From assembly GCA_030426605.1 (NCBI GenBank), contig JAUHXM010000001.1:1-64000 (forward strand): a stretch of 64,000 nucleotides of DNA. Direction: 5' to 3'. The notes below the pieces were generated by a model. It saw only the letters and a program-made list of their open reading frames with translations, searched no databases and had not been told where the DNA came from. This document shows positions 1 to 8,633 of the stretch, piece after piece. Made by a program: the position numbers and the translations under genes. The stretch's first letter is position 1. Each line of letters opens with the position of its first letter. The stretch comes from Phycisphaerae bacterium (lineage in GTDB: Bacteria; Planctomycetota; Phycisphaerae; Phycisphaerales; UBA1924).

Positions 1-1055
1 CCGTCCTCGGCGACGACCATCGTGCCGCCCTCGAGGTACCCAACGCCCTGGGTCTGCTGCTCGCCGGGCTTGGAGAGGTGCACGCGGATCTGGTGCCCGG
101 GCAGGACGCTCATTTTCATCGCGTTCGCCAGGTCGTTGATGTTCAGGACGCTCACGCCCTGGATCGTCGCGACGCGGGCGAGCCCGGAGTCGGTCGTCAC
201 GATGATCGCGCTGAGCTGCTTGCCCAGGTCAACGAGCATCTGATCGACGCCCATGCTCGCGACGCGGGACTCGTCGATCGTGAGGTCGAGCGTGCCGGCC
301 CGCTGCATCTTGCCGATGAGGTCCAGCCCGCGGCGCCCGCGGGCGCGCTTGAGCTTGTCGGACGAGTCGGCAAGCGTCTGCAACTCTTCGACCACGAACC
401 GAGGAACCACGACCGGCGCCTGCAGCAGCCCCGTTTCTGCAACGTCCGCGATCCGCGCGTCGATCAGCGACGACGTGTCCAGGATCAGCGGGCGCGCCCC
501 CCGGATTTGCTTGGCGAACTCGACGTACGGGATGACCAGCCGGAAGTCGTCCTGTGTCTGCAGCACCGTCGAGATGAAGAGGTAGGCGAGCGCGACGCCG
601 ATCAGGACCTTCATGATCGTCGTGAGCTGCCGGACGACCTTGGGCTCGATCGGGATGTCGTACGTCGCGACGAGCAAGTCCACGACCGAGCCCACGGCGA
701 GCGTCGCGAGCATCGCCGCCATCAGCCCGACCATCACGCTCACGATCGTCGAGATCTTCTTGGTCGGCGTGAGGACATCGATCAGGATGACGAGCACCCC
801 GAGGACGACCGCGAAGGTCAGGGTGACGGGCCAGAACGCGGGTGCTTCCTCGCCCGCGAGCCCGCCGATGAGGGCGAGCCCGGTGACGACGGCGAAGAGG
901 ATCGCGAACCCGATGCGGACCACTCGGAGCAGGATGTCCCGCTGGCGCAGCGCCGCCTCGTACGGGTTGGGTGGGATCACGCCCGACGGGCGGAGCGGAT
1001 CGGGCAGCGTGGTCTCGGGCTGGGCGTCGCCGTTGGTGGTCACGTCATCGGGCAC
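1..1055 (-). CDS. PIN/TRAM-domain membrane protein (YacL-like), C-terminus cut by window edge
   Basis: Manual translation from GTG at 1055: hydrophobic N-terminus, then RPLILDTSSLIDARIADVAETGLLQAPVVVPRFVVEELQTLADSSDK (PIN) and a TRAM-like end; the long + strand ORF here is antisense. Confidence 0.85.
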   Translation of the reverse strand, partial: MPDDVTTNGDAQPETTLPDPLRPSGVIPPNPYEAALRQRDILLRVVRIGFAILFAVVTGLALIGGLAGEEAPAFWPVTLTFAVVLGVLVILIDVLTPTKKISTIVSVMVGLMAAMLATLAVGSVVDLLVATYDIPIEPKVVRQLTTIMKVLIGVALAYLFISTVLQTQDDFRLVIPYVEFAKQIRGARPLILDTSSLIDARIADVAETGLLQAPVVVPRFVVEELQTLADSSDKLKRARGRRGLDLIGKMQRAGTLDLTIDESRVASMGVDQMLVDLGKQLSAIIVTTDSGLARVATIQGVSVLNINDLANAMKMSVLPGHQIRVHLSKPGEQQTQGVGYLEGGTMVVAED

Positions 1056-1061
1056 GGGATG

Positions 1062-1067
1062 AGTGTA
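1062..1067 (-). promoter_or_regulatory. -10-like TACACT, 6 nt before GTG 1055
   Basis: TACACT-catccc-GTG. Confidence 0.6.
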
Positions 1068-1247
1068 CGGACGGGAGGGGCGGGCAGATCCCGGGCGTGG
1101 CGGGTCGGCTAGGATGCCCGACTCGCGCCCGTCGGCGGCCGGGCCCGGTGCACGGGTGGCCCGTGAACCTGGTCAGGGCTTGACCGCAGCAGCCATAAGC
1201 GGCCGTCATCCGGTGCCGTCGGTGTCCTGGCCGCCGACCGGCGCGAG

Positions 1248-1253
1248 TACCCT
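1248..1253 (+). promoter_or_regulatory. -10-like TACCCT, 6 nt before ATG 1260
   Basis: TACCCT-gccagc-ATG. Confidence 0.6.
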
Positions 1254-1259
1254 GCCAGC

Positions 1260-2033
1260 ATGCTCCCCACGCTCCTCGCGATCGGCATCGCGGTCCAATC
1301 CCAGGCGCCCGAACCCATCGAGATCAACGCGGCGCTCACCGCCCGCCCGCTCGAGCCGGGCGTCTGGGTCATCGTCCACGAGGAGCCCTGGCCCGCGAAC
1401 GCGCTGCTCGTCGAGACGAACGACGGCACGCTCGTCCTCTGCGACACGCCCTACACCCACGACGCCTCCCGCGAGCTGCTCGCGTGGATGCACGAGACCT
1501 TCGGCGACCGCCGAACCATCGTGATCAACGGGCACTTCCACCCGGACTGCCTCGGGGGGAACGCCGTCTTCGAGCGGTCCGGCGCCGAGACATGGGGATC
1601 GATCGAGACCGCGAAACTCCTCGCCGAGCGCGGCGACCGCGCACGGGCCGACACCGTCGCTCCCCTCCGCGATGCGAAGCCAGACCTCGCGCACCGAATT
1701 GAGTCCGACACATGGGCACCGCCCGTCCGCCGGTTCGAACTCGAAACCGGTCACACGTTCGATCTCGGCGAGCCCGTCGAGATCATCCACCCGGGCCCGG
1801 CGCACGCGCCGGACAACGTCGTGACATGGTTTCCCGAGCGCGGCGTCCTCTTCGGCGGGTGCGCCGTCCTCGCCGACATGCGCCCGGGGTACGCCGCGGA
1901 CGCGGATCTCGAGCGCTGGCCGGACGCCATCCGTGCGATGCAGGCTCTCGAAGCCAGGATCGTCATCCCGGGGCACGGCGACCGCACGGACGCCGGCTTG
2001 CTTGACCACACACTCGCGGTCCTGGCCCGTTGA
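1260..2033 (+). CDS. MBL-fold metallo-hydrolase
   Basis: 257 aa; NGHFHPDCLGGNAVF and PGPAHAPDNVVTWFPERGVLFGGCAV metallo-beta-lactamase motifs. Confidence 0.85.
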   Translation: MLPTLLAIGIAVQSQAPEPIEINAALTARPLEPGVWVIVHEEPWPANALLVETNDGTLVLCDTPYTHDASRELLAWMHETFGDRRTIVINGHFHPDCLGGNAVFERSGAETWGSIETAKLLAERGDRARADTVAPLRDAKPDLAHRIESDTWAPPVRRFELETGHTFDLGEPVEIIHPGPAHAPDNVVTWFPERGVLFGGCAVLADMRPGYAADADLERWPDAIRAMQALEARIVIPGHGDRTDAGLLDHTLAVLAR

Positions 2034-2038
2034 GCGCA

Positions 2039-2063
2039 CAAAAAAGGGGCCGAGTGGGCCCCT
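2039..2063 (-). terminator. Rho-independent terminator for the minus-strand lipoprotein gene
   Basis: Stem AGGGGCC/GGCCCCT with TTTTTT following on the minus strand. Confidence 0.6.
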
Positions 2064-2090
2064 CGATGTGTCGGCGTGGTGGGCGGCGCC

Positions 2091-2555
2091 TCAACCGCCG
2101 CGGTTGAACTTCATCTCCATCGAGTCCCCGCGCGGGTTGGGCATGGAGACGTACAGCGACCCGTCGCGGATCGTGCCTGTCGCGGGGTCCTCGCCCTCGA
2201 TGGTCATGGTGATGGTGCCGCTGTTGTTCGTCCAGGTGCCCACGTGGTGCTCGGGCTCTTCGCCGCCGAAGGTGCCGTCCGCTTTCATGGTGCCGTCGTC
2301 GTTGAGGGTGATGGTCATCTCGGTCTTCTCGACCATGCCCGTGACCATCTGCTCCATCATCGCGGCCATCTGACCCGTCGGATCCGCGTCCGCGCCGGGC
2401 GGCATCTGCGTCGCCATCATCTCGCGGACGGACGCCTCGAACGCGGTCTTGTCGAGGTTCCAGGTTCCGGTGTGCGGGTCCTTGCCGCCGCACCCGCCGA
2501 GCGTGAGCACAAGCGCCGCGAGCGGCAGCACGATCATCGAAATCAAACGTTGCAT
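2091..2555 (-). CDS. Small predicted lipoprotein, unknown function
   Basis: MQRLISMIVLPLAALVLTLGGCGG lipobox; GTWNLDKTAFE. Confidence 0.65.
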   Translation of the reverse strand: MQRLISMIVLPLAALVLTLGGCGGKDPHTGTWNLDKTAFEASVREMMATQMPPGADADPTGQMAAMMEQMVTGMVEKTEMTITLNDDGTMKADGTFGGEEPEHHVGTWTNNSGTITMTIEGEDPATGTIRDGSLYVSMPNPRGDSMEMKFNRGG

Positions 2556-2650
2556 GGTGTTCCCCTTCAATTCTGGAATCCGGCAGGATAGCGGGTGGGC
2601 CACCCCGCGTAGCATGCCGCCCGATCCGCCCCCCGCACGGAGCACGCCGC

Positions 2651-3445
2651 GTGAGCACCCGCAAGAGCACCGCCGAAATCCGAGAAGAGTTTCGACTCGC
2701 AGCGGTCGCCGCGGACGAGTGCGCTGCCGTCGCCGATGCGTGGCTCACCTGGCACGAACCCACGATGCTCGACGCGCTGAATACGCCGGTTCACTGTGCC
2801 AACCGGGGGTGCAACCACGCCTTCCGTCCGATCGAGGGCATCGAATTCGAGAAGTCGGGCGCCCTGGTGCGGTGCCCAACATGCCGCAGCGGCGGGCACG
2901 CGCTCTTTGAGAGGCTCCGGTGGCAACCCCGCGAACTCACCTGTGCCCTCTGCGGACGCGAAGCCAAGACCGCCCCGATCCGTCAACGACGGCAGATCGG
3001 GCTCATCCTGCTCCGCCTGTACCGCGACGAGACCTGGAACGCCTGCGCGCCGTGCGCCCGGGGGTTCTTCCTCAGCAACACGGGCACCACCCTCGTGTTG
3101 GGCTGGTGGGGCATCATCTCGCTGTTTGTGACGCCGTACGTGCTCATCGCGAACATCATGGGTTATCTCCAACGAGACCGCACTGCCGGCAAGCCGACGG
3201 GCCCCTGGATCGACCGTCGCATCCCGCAGGACATCCGCGACGCACTCGCGGCCCACGAGGAGTGGGCGTTCACGAGACTCAACGCACCGAACCGTAAGGC
3301 GACCGCACAGGGCATCGGCGACACCCTCGCACGCAACGCGGGCGTCTCACGCATCTACGCGATGCTCTACCTGCAGGAGCGGGTCACCGACCGGATGCGG
3401 GTGCGGCTCTCATCGGACGATCGACGCGAGCCGGCCAAGGCGTGA
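2651..3445 (+). CDS. Hypothetical protein with Cys clusters and a hydrophobic segment
   Basis: 264 aa ORF from GTG; CANRGCNH, CPTC, CALC, CAPC. Confidence 0.6.
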   Translation: MSTRKSTAEIREEFRLAAVAADECAAVADAWLTWHEPTMLDALNTPVHCANRGCNHAFRPIEGIEFEKSGALVRCPTCRSGGHALFERLRWQPRELTCALCGREAKTAPIRQRRQIGLILLRLYRDETWNACAPCARGFFLSNTGTTLVLGWWGIISLFVTPYVLIANIMGYLQRDRTAGKPTGPWIDRRIPQDIRDALAAHEEWAFTRLNAPNRKATAQGIGDTLARNAGVSRIYAMLYLQERVTDRMRVRLSSDDRREPAKA

Positions 3446-3446
3446 C

Positions 3447-4391
3447 TCAAGCCGCCCGGCGTTTGGCCGCGATCTTCGCCGCGGCGGGCACCCGCACGTT
3501 TCGCGCCAGCCCGAGCGCCTCCATCGTCTTGATCACGATGTAGCTCAGATCGAACTGCCACCAGCGGAGCCCGTGCCGGGCCGACGTCGGGAACGCGTGG
3601 TGGTTGTTGTGCCACCCTTCGCCCATCGCCAGCACGCCGCAGATCACGTTGTTCCGGCTCTCGTCGTGGCTCTCAAACGGGCGTGACCCCCACACGTGGC
3701 ATACCGAGTTCACGCTCCATGTCACGTGGTGCACCAACAGCACGCGCACCAGCCCGCCCCAGATGAACCCGAGCAGGACGCCCTTCCAGCTCATCATGAT
3801 CAGCCCACACACGACCGCGGGCATCAGCATCCCAACCAGCACCCACACCGGGAACGTGAGGCTCAGCCAGCGGACCATGCGGTCCTTCTGGAGATCCGGC
3901 ACGTAGCGCTTCAGGTCGGGGTTGGTGCCCCGGGTGATCCACCCCATGTGGGCGTGCCACATCCCCCGAATCATGTTCCAAACACCCCCGCCATGCGTGT
4001 GCGGCGAGTGCGGGTCGTTGTCCGAATCCGAGTGCTGGTGGTGCTGGCGGTGGTTGGCGACCCATTGCAGGATCGATCCCTCCATCGACATCGACCCGAG
4101 CACGCCGATGATGAACGTCATCACGCGCCCAGTCTCGAACGATTTGTGCGTGAACAGACGGTGATACCCGACCGTGACGCCGAGCCCCGTCAGCAGATAC
4201 ATCACCGCGAGCAGGCCCAGGGGCACCCAATGCACCCCGAACGGCCAGAGCAGCACGATCGCCGCGAGCAGCCCTGCGAGGGGAAGCAGGATGCCGGCGA
4301 TGTTCATCGCGCGCACCCAAGGCGAAACGGGGCGTTCGACGCCCACCATCGCCGCGCCTCCCGGGTCCGTCCGCGGAGTCTGATTGGTCAT
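3447..4391 (-). CDS. Acyl-CoA/fatty-acid desaturase
   Basis: HRLFTH, HRQHHQHSD and HNNHHAF histidine boxes; start MTNQTPRTD. Confidence 0.92.
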   Translation of the reverse strand: MTNQTPRTDPGGAAMVGVERPVSPWVRAMNIAGILLPLAGLLAAIVLLWPFGVHWVPLGLLAVMYLLTGLGVTVGYHRLFTHKSFETGRVMTFIIGVLGSMSMEGSILQWVANHRQHHQHSDSDNDPHSPHTHGGGVWNMIRGMWHAHMGWITRGTNPDLKRYVPDLQKDRMVRWLSLTFPVWVLVGMLMPAVVCGLIMMSWKGVLLGFIWGGLVRVLLVHHVTWSVNSVCHVWGSRPFESHDESRNNVICGVLAMGEGWHNNHHAFPTSARHGLRWWQFDLSYIVIKTMEALGLARNVRVPAAAKIAAKRRAA

Positions 4392-4531
4392 GAATCGAGT
4401 GCCGATCGCGTGTGGAGCGCCGCAAGGGCCCACCGGGGGAGTATCGCTACCCCGATCGTACGCCCGTGGGGGTGCCGGGGTTCGGAGTCTTCTTCGGGAC
4501 CGAGCCCCCGCAGATTCACGCGCCCGGCGAA

Positions 4532-4537
4532 TACACT
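4532..4537 (+). promoter_or_regulatory. -10-like TACACT, 6 nt before dnaX ATG 4544
   Basis: TACACT-cgctcc-ATG. Confidence 0.6.
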
Positions 4538-4543
4538 CGCTCC

Positions 4544-5659
4544 ATGGCCTACACCGTCCTCGCACGCAAACACCGCTCCCGCTCGTTCGAAGAAGTCGTC
4601 GGGCAGGAGCCGATCGCCCGCACGCTCCGCGCCGCCATCGACGCCGGACGCGTGGCCCACGCCTACCTCTTCTGCGGCACCCGAGGCGTCGGCAAGACCT
4701 CTACCGCCCGAATCTTCGCCAACGAGCTCAACAATGCCGACGGAAGCGCCGACGTGCAGGCCGCGATCATGCGCGGCGACGACACCGACGTCATCGAGAT
4801 CGACGGCGCCTCCAACCGAGGCGTCGAAGAAGCCCGCGACCTCATCGCCAACGCGATCTACCGCCCCATGCGCGGGCCTTACAAAATCTACATCATCGAC
4901 GAAGTCCACATGCTCACGCGCGAGGCGTTCAACGCGCTGCTCAAGACGATGGAAGAGCCGCCCGAGCACGTGAAGTTCATCCTGTGCACGACCGAGCCCC
5001 AGAAGGTCCCGCCGACGATCCAGAGCCGGTGCCAGCGGTTCGACTTCCGCGCGATCGCGACGCCGCAGATTGCCGATCACCTCGCCCACGTCATCAAAGA
5101 AGAGGGCTACGACGCTGACGCGGATCTCGTGCACATGGTCGCCCGCCTGGGCAACGGCTCGATGCGCGACGCCCTGAGCGTCCTCGACCGCCTCATGGCG
5201 TCGGGCGACAAGAAGCTGACCGTCGCGCTGCTCGAGAGTGTGCTCGGTCTGCCCGACCGTGAGGTGATCGGCGGCCTCATCGACGCCCTCGCCGACGGCG
5301 AGCCCGGTCCCGCGATCGACAAGGCGGGCGAGCTCCTCGCCCGCGGCACCTCGGCCGACCAGGTCCTCGAAGCCCTGCTCGACCGCCTCCGCGACCTCAT
5401 GGTCCTGTCCGCCTGCGGCCCGGAGACCGAGCTCGTGGATCTCGCGGGCGAGACCCGCAAGCAGGACTTCGAGCGCGCACAGAAGTTCGACACCGCCTGC
5501 CTCGTGCACATGATCGCCGTCACCGAGGCGATCCAGCGGTCGATCCGCAGCTCGTCCGCCCCCCGCGCGCTCTTCGACGCGTGCATCGCCCGATTGGCGC
5601 TCACCGAGCGCCTCGCGGACGTCACGGCTATGCTGGAGTCCGCCTCGGGAAAAGCCTGA
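4544..5659 (+). CDS. dnaX: DNA polymerase III subunit gamma/tau, zero-frame (short) product
   Basis: MAYTVLARKHRSRSFEEVVGQEP, Walker A GTRGVGKTSTARIFA, IIDEVHMLTREAFNALLKTMEEPP. Confidence 0.95.
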   Translation: MAYTVLARKHRSRSFEEVVGQEPIARTLRAAIDAGRVAHAYLFCGTRGVGKTSTARIFANELNNADGSADVQAAIMRGDDTDVIEIDGASNRGVEEARDLIANAIYRPMRGPYKIYIIDEVHMLTREAFNALLKTMEEPPEHVKFILCTTEPQKVPPTIQSRCQRFDFRAIATPQIADHLAHVIKEEGYDADADLVHMVARLGNGSMRDALSVLDRLMASGDKKLTVALLESVLGLPDREVIGGLIDALADGEPGPAIDKAGELLARGTSADQVLEALLDRLRDLMVLSACGPETELVDLAGETRKQDFERAQKFDTACLVHMIAVTEAIQRSIRSSSAPRALFDACIARLALTERLADVTAMLESASGKA

Positions 5660-5680
5660 GGGCGTCGCCTTCGCGCGCCC
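5647..5680 (+). promoter_or_regulatory. dnaX: Putative programmed -1 ribosomal frameshift signal in dnaX
   Basis: G_GGA_AAA at 5647-5653 in correct phase, spacer gcctga (contains the zero-frame TGA), hairpin GGGCG(U)CGC-CUUC-GCGCGCCC at 5660-5680. Confidence 0.65.
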
Positions 5681-5880
5681 CGCGTGGGCGTCCGGCGTCG
5701 CCCGCACAAGCACCCAGGCAGCACCCGCCCAGCGAGAAGGTCGAGCTCAAGCCCGGCGCGGGCAACCCGCGCCCCAAAGATGACACCCCGCCGGAGAACG
5801 ACCCCACGCGCCATCCGCTCGTGATTCAGGCGATCGCGGCGTTCGACGCCGAGATCAAACGCGTCTACCCAAAAAACTAA
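5653..5880 (+). CDS. dnaX: -1-frame C-terminal extension of DnaX (tau-like tail)
   Basis: ...SEKVELKPGAGNPRPKDDTPPENDPTRHPLVIQAIAAFDAEIKRVYPKN; the ending resembles DnaX C-termini, and no independent start signal is evident. Confidence 0.65.
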   Translation, partial: SLRASPSRAPRGRPASPAQAPRQHPPSEKVELKPGAGNPRPKDDTPPENDPTRHPLVIQAIAAFDAEIKRVYPKN

Positions 5881-6224
5881 GTCTTTTCGTCTCTCCGTCT
5901 CTCCGTCTCTTCTCTTCCGGGCTTCGTCCACGCGATGTCCGGGTCCTTGTGCATCACGCCCGCCGCACGCTTCACGCATTGCGCGCACGCGAACGCGCCC
6001 GTCGAGGGCGATTCCCACAGCGGGAATTCCCCGCCCTCCATCAGGCAGAGCGTGCATTTCGTGCCGTCCGCCGGCGCGATCCCGTCGTCATCCACCGCGA
6101 GCACGCGGTATGCCACCGACAGGCATTTCACGCACAGGCACGACCCGCGGTGCCCCTCGATCATCGGGCGGTCCTCGGCCCACGAGCTCTCGCAGAAATC
6201 GCAGAGGAAATCCTCGGCCGTCAT
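5877..6224 (-). CDS. Hypothetical Cys-rich protein
   Basis: MTAEDFLCDFCESSW...CLCVKC...CTLC...CAQC; stop codon overlaps the dnaX tail stop. Confidence 0.6.
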   Translation of the reverse strand: MTAEDFLCDFCESSWAEDRPMIEGHRGSCLCVKCLSVAYRVLAVDDDGIAPADGTKCTLCLMEGGEFPLWESPSTGAFACAQCVKRAAGVMHKDPDIAWTKPGREETERRRDEKT

Positions 6225-6256
6225 GCTGTTCGGGTCGGCGCCTTCGCGGTGCACGG

Positions 6257-8083
6257 TCAATCTCCCGTCGGCACGAGCTGATGCCTCGCGAGTTGCTGAT
6301 ACACGGCGCACCGCTCGACGAGCTCGCCGTGCGTGCCCTGGTCGATCACCGTGCCCGCGTCGAGCACGACGATCGAGTCCGCGTTCATCACGGTGCTCAG
6401 CCGGTGCGCCACGACCAGGCTGGTGCGCCCGGCGCTGAACTCCGCGATCGCCTCGGTGATGAGCGCCTCGGAATGCGAGTCGATCATGCTGGTCGCCTCG
6501 TCGAGGATCAGGATCGCCGGATCACGCAGGATCGCGCGCGCGATTGCCAGCCTCTGCCGCTGCCCGCCCGACAGCGTGAGCCCCTGCTCGCCGAGCACGG
6601 TGCTCAGCCCGTCGGGCAGCTTCTCGACGATCTCCTCGGCCCGCGCCCGCCGCACAGCGTCCATGATCTTCTGGTCGCTCACGCCGTCGAGCCCGTAGGC
6701 GATGTTGTCCCGCAGCGGCCGCGCGAACAGCACGGTCTCCTGCGTCACCACCCCGATCTGCGCGCGCAGGCTCGTGACATCCACGCCCGCGATGTCCGTC
6801 CCGTCCACGAGGACGCGTCCGGCAGCGGGATCGAACAACCGCGGCACGAGGCTCAGCAGCGACGTCTTCCCGCTCCCGTTCGGGCCCACGAACGCCACGG
6901 TCTTGCCGAACGGGATCTCGAGCGACACGCCGTCGATCGCGGGCCGTTCGGCGCCCGGGTATGTCACACGCACATTGTCGAACGCGATGGACGCCTTGTG
7001 GCGCGCGAGGGCGGGCTTGCTGTCGTGCCCGGGCTCGATCGGGGCGTCGAGGAGCGCCGCGATGCGGTCCGCCGCCGCGCCGGACTGCTGGATGTCGTTC
7101 ACGAGCCCGGTCACCGGCTTCAGCGACGCCCCGGCGATGCCCAGCGCGAAGAACGTGCCGAAGAACTCGGTCTTGTCGAGGTGCCCGTCGAGAATCAGCT
7201 TGACCGCGACCAGCGCGAGCGCGCCGAGGGTGAACATCGAGAGGACCTCGACGAACGGGCTCGCCGCCGCCCGCGCCGTGCGGACGCGGAGTTGCTGGCG
7301 GAGCACATCGCGCGAGATCGCGTTGAAGCGCTTGGTCTCATGGTCCTCCGTGCCGTGGACCTTGACGACACGCATGCCGCCGATCGCCTCGTTCGCGGCC
7401 CGGTAGAGCCCCGCGCGCCCCCTCAGCGCGCTGCGTGCCGCGCGCCGGATCCGCTTGCCCAGCTTTCGGATGATCGTGAAGAGGACCGGCGCGACGATCA
7501 TCGCCGCGAGCGCCAACTGCCAGTTGATGATGAACGCCGCGACGAGCCCGGCGAGCCCCTTTGTGATCTGCGCGACCGCCTTGGACAGCAGCGCCGTGAA
7601 CCCCTGCGCGAGCGCCTCGGTGTCCACGATCACCCGGCTCACCGGGTCGGACGACCCTTCGGACACGATCCGCCCCAGCGGCAGGTGCGCCACGCGCCCG
7701 AACAGCTTCTCGCGCAGATCCGCGACGGTCCGGAAGACGATCGAGAGCGCGAGGTACTGGTGCAGGAAGTTCGCGGCGGCGCCGACGACCGTCATCACGC
7801 CCAGCACGACGACGATCCAGACCACCGCCTCGAACGGGCCCGTGTTGGGAACGGCGTTCACCCATGCGTCAGGGATCATGCCGTTGATTTGCGCGTCCAG
7901 ATCGCGGACGAGCTCGGGCAACCCCTTGCGCTCGGACTCGTCGAGGACCGCCTTGAGGATCGGCAGCAGCCCGATGAGCCCCGCACCGAGCCCGCCCGCG
8001 CTGATCACGGCGAACACGATCGCGATCACCAGCCGAACCTTGTCAGCCAGCAAGCCCCTCGCGAGTTGCCAGAACGCATCCAT
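6257..8083 (-). CDS. ABC transporter, fused permease/ATPase (MsbA type)
   Basis: 608 aa; [37 protein letters not shown]. Confidence 0.93.
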   Translation of the reverse strand: MDAFWQLARGLLADKVRLVIAIVFAVISAGGLGAGLIGLLPILKAVLDESERKGLPELVRDLDAQINGMIPDAWVNAVPNTGPFEAVVWIVVVLGVMTVVGAAANFLHQYLALSIVFRTVADLREKLFGRVAHLPLGRIVSEGSSDPVSRVIVDTEALAQGFTALLSKAVAQITKGLAGLVAAFIINWQLALAAMIVAPVLFTIIRKLGKRIRRAARSALRGRAGLYRAANEAIGGMRVVKVHGTEDHETKRFNAISRDVLRQQLRVRTARAAASPFVEVLSMFTLGALALVAVKLILDGHLDKTEFFGTFFALGIAGASLKPVTGLVNDIQQSGAAADRIAALLDAPIEPGHDSKPALARHKASIAFDNVRVTYPGAERPAIDGVSLEIPFGKTVAFVGPNGSGKTSLLSLVPRLFDPAAGRVLVDGTDIAGVDVTSLRAQIGVVTQETVLFARPLRDNIAYGLDGVSDQKIMDAVRRARAEEIVEKLPDGLSTVLGEQGLTLSGGQRQRLAIARAILRDPAILILDEATSMIDSHSEALITEAIAEFSAGRTSLVVAHRLSTVMNADSIVVLDAGTVIDQGTHGELVERCAVYQQLARHQLVPTGD

Positions 8084-8144
8084 CAGCGTGCAGTATTCGG
8101 TCCCCGCCCGCGGGTGTAAAGCGGGGTGGGGCAGGCGCCTCTCG

Positions 8145-8633
8145 TCAGATGTCCACGCGGTCTCTCGTCAGCCGCACCGAGCCGGGGCGGTGCAACGCGC
8201 CCGTGTTCATGCCCGGGCACCCGGTGGACGCCCGCTGCCAGTCGTCGCGTGAGCGCAAATTCGACCGCCAGAAGGGCCACGTGCGGCACTGCGCGGGGCG
8301 GACGTCATAGATGGAGCACCCCGTCCGCCCGCCCTCACGCGTCAGGAACACACAGTCCCACGAATTCGAGCCCTCGGGGCGGATGTCCTTGATCGAGCGC
8401 CCCTCGGGCGTGTCGCGTGTGTAGCGATCGATGAACTCCTCCTCGGAGACGCCCAGCATCCGAGCGATCGCGCGTCCTTCCTCGGGCGTGAACCCGACAT
8501 ACCCGGGCAGGCCCGAGCAGCAGTTGCCGCACTGCGTGCAGGTGAAGCGCAGCCCGACCTCGCCGGTGAGCGTCGCGCCCGTCGGGTCGGGGCGATCGAA
8601 CCACTCGGGCTCGGAGGGGGGCACGTCAGGCAT
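8145..8633 (-). CDS. YkgJ-family cysteine cluster protein
   Basis: FTCTQCGNCCSGLPGYVGFTPEE...CSIYDVRPAQCRTWPFW. Confidence 0.8.
   Translation of the reverse strand: MPDVPPSEPEWFDRPDPTGATLTGEVGLRFTCTQCGNCCSGLPGYVGFTPEEGRAIARMLGVSEEEFIDRYTRDTPEGRSIKDIRPEGSNSWDCVFLTREGGRTGCSIYDVRPAQCRTWPFWRSNLRSRDDWQRASTGCPGMNTGALHRPGSVRLTRDRVDI

Noticed and set aside
78-1112. 344-aa + strand ORF at the window start
   Set aside because: Antisense to a clear PIN/TRAM gene. It is R/D/H-rich and lacks domain features, as expected for a high-GC shadow ORF.
5641-5880. dnaX as a frameshifted pseudogene or sequencing error
   Set aside because: Not fully excluded. However, a correctly phased slippery heptamer, a 6-nt spacer and a stable hairpin exactly at the frame boundary are unlikely by chance, and the A-run is only 4 nt.
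5880-5920. Short gtctctcc tandem repeats at the end of the Cys-rich gene
   Set aside because: Only about three imperfect units, coding for the Arg/Glu-rich C-terminus; too short to claim as a functional repeat.
6110-8119. 669-aa + strand ORF opposite the ABC transporter
   Set aside because: Shadow ORF in a GC-rich antisense frame; the minus-strand ABC motifs are unambiguous.
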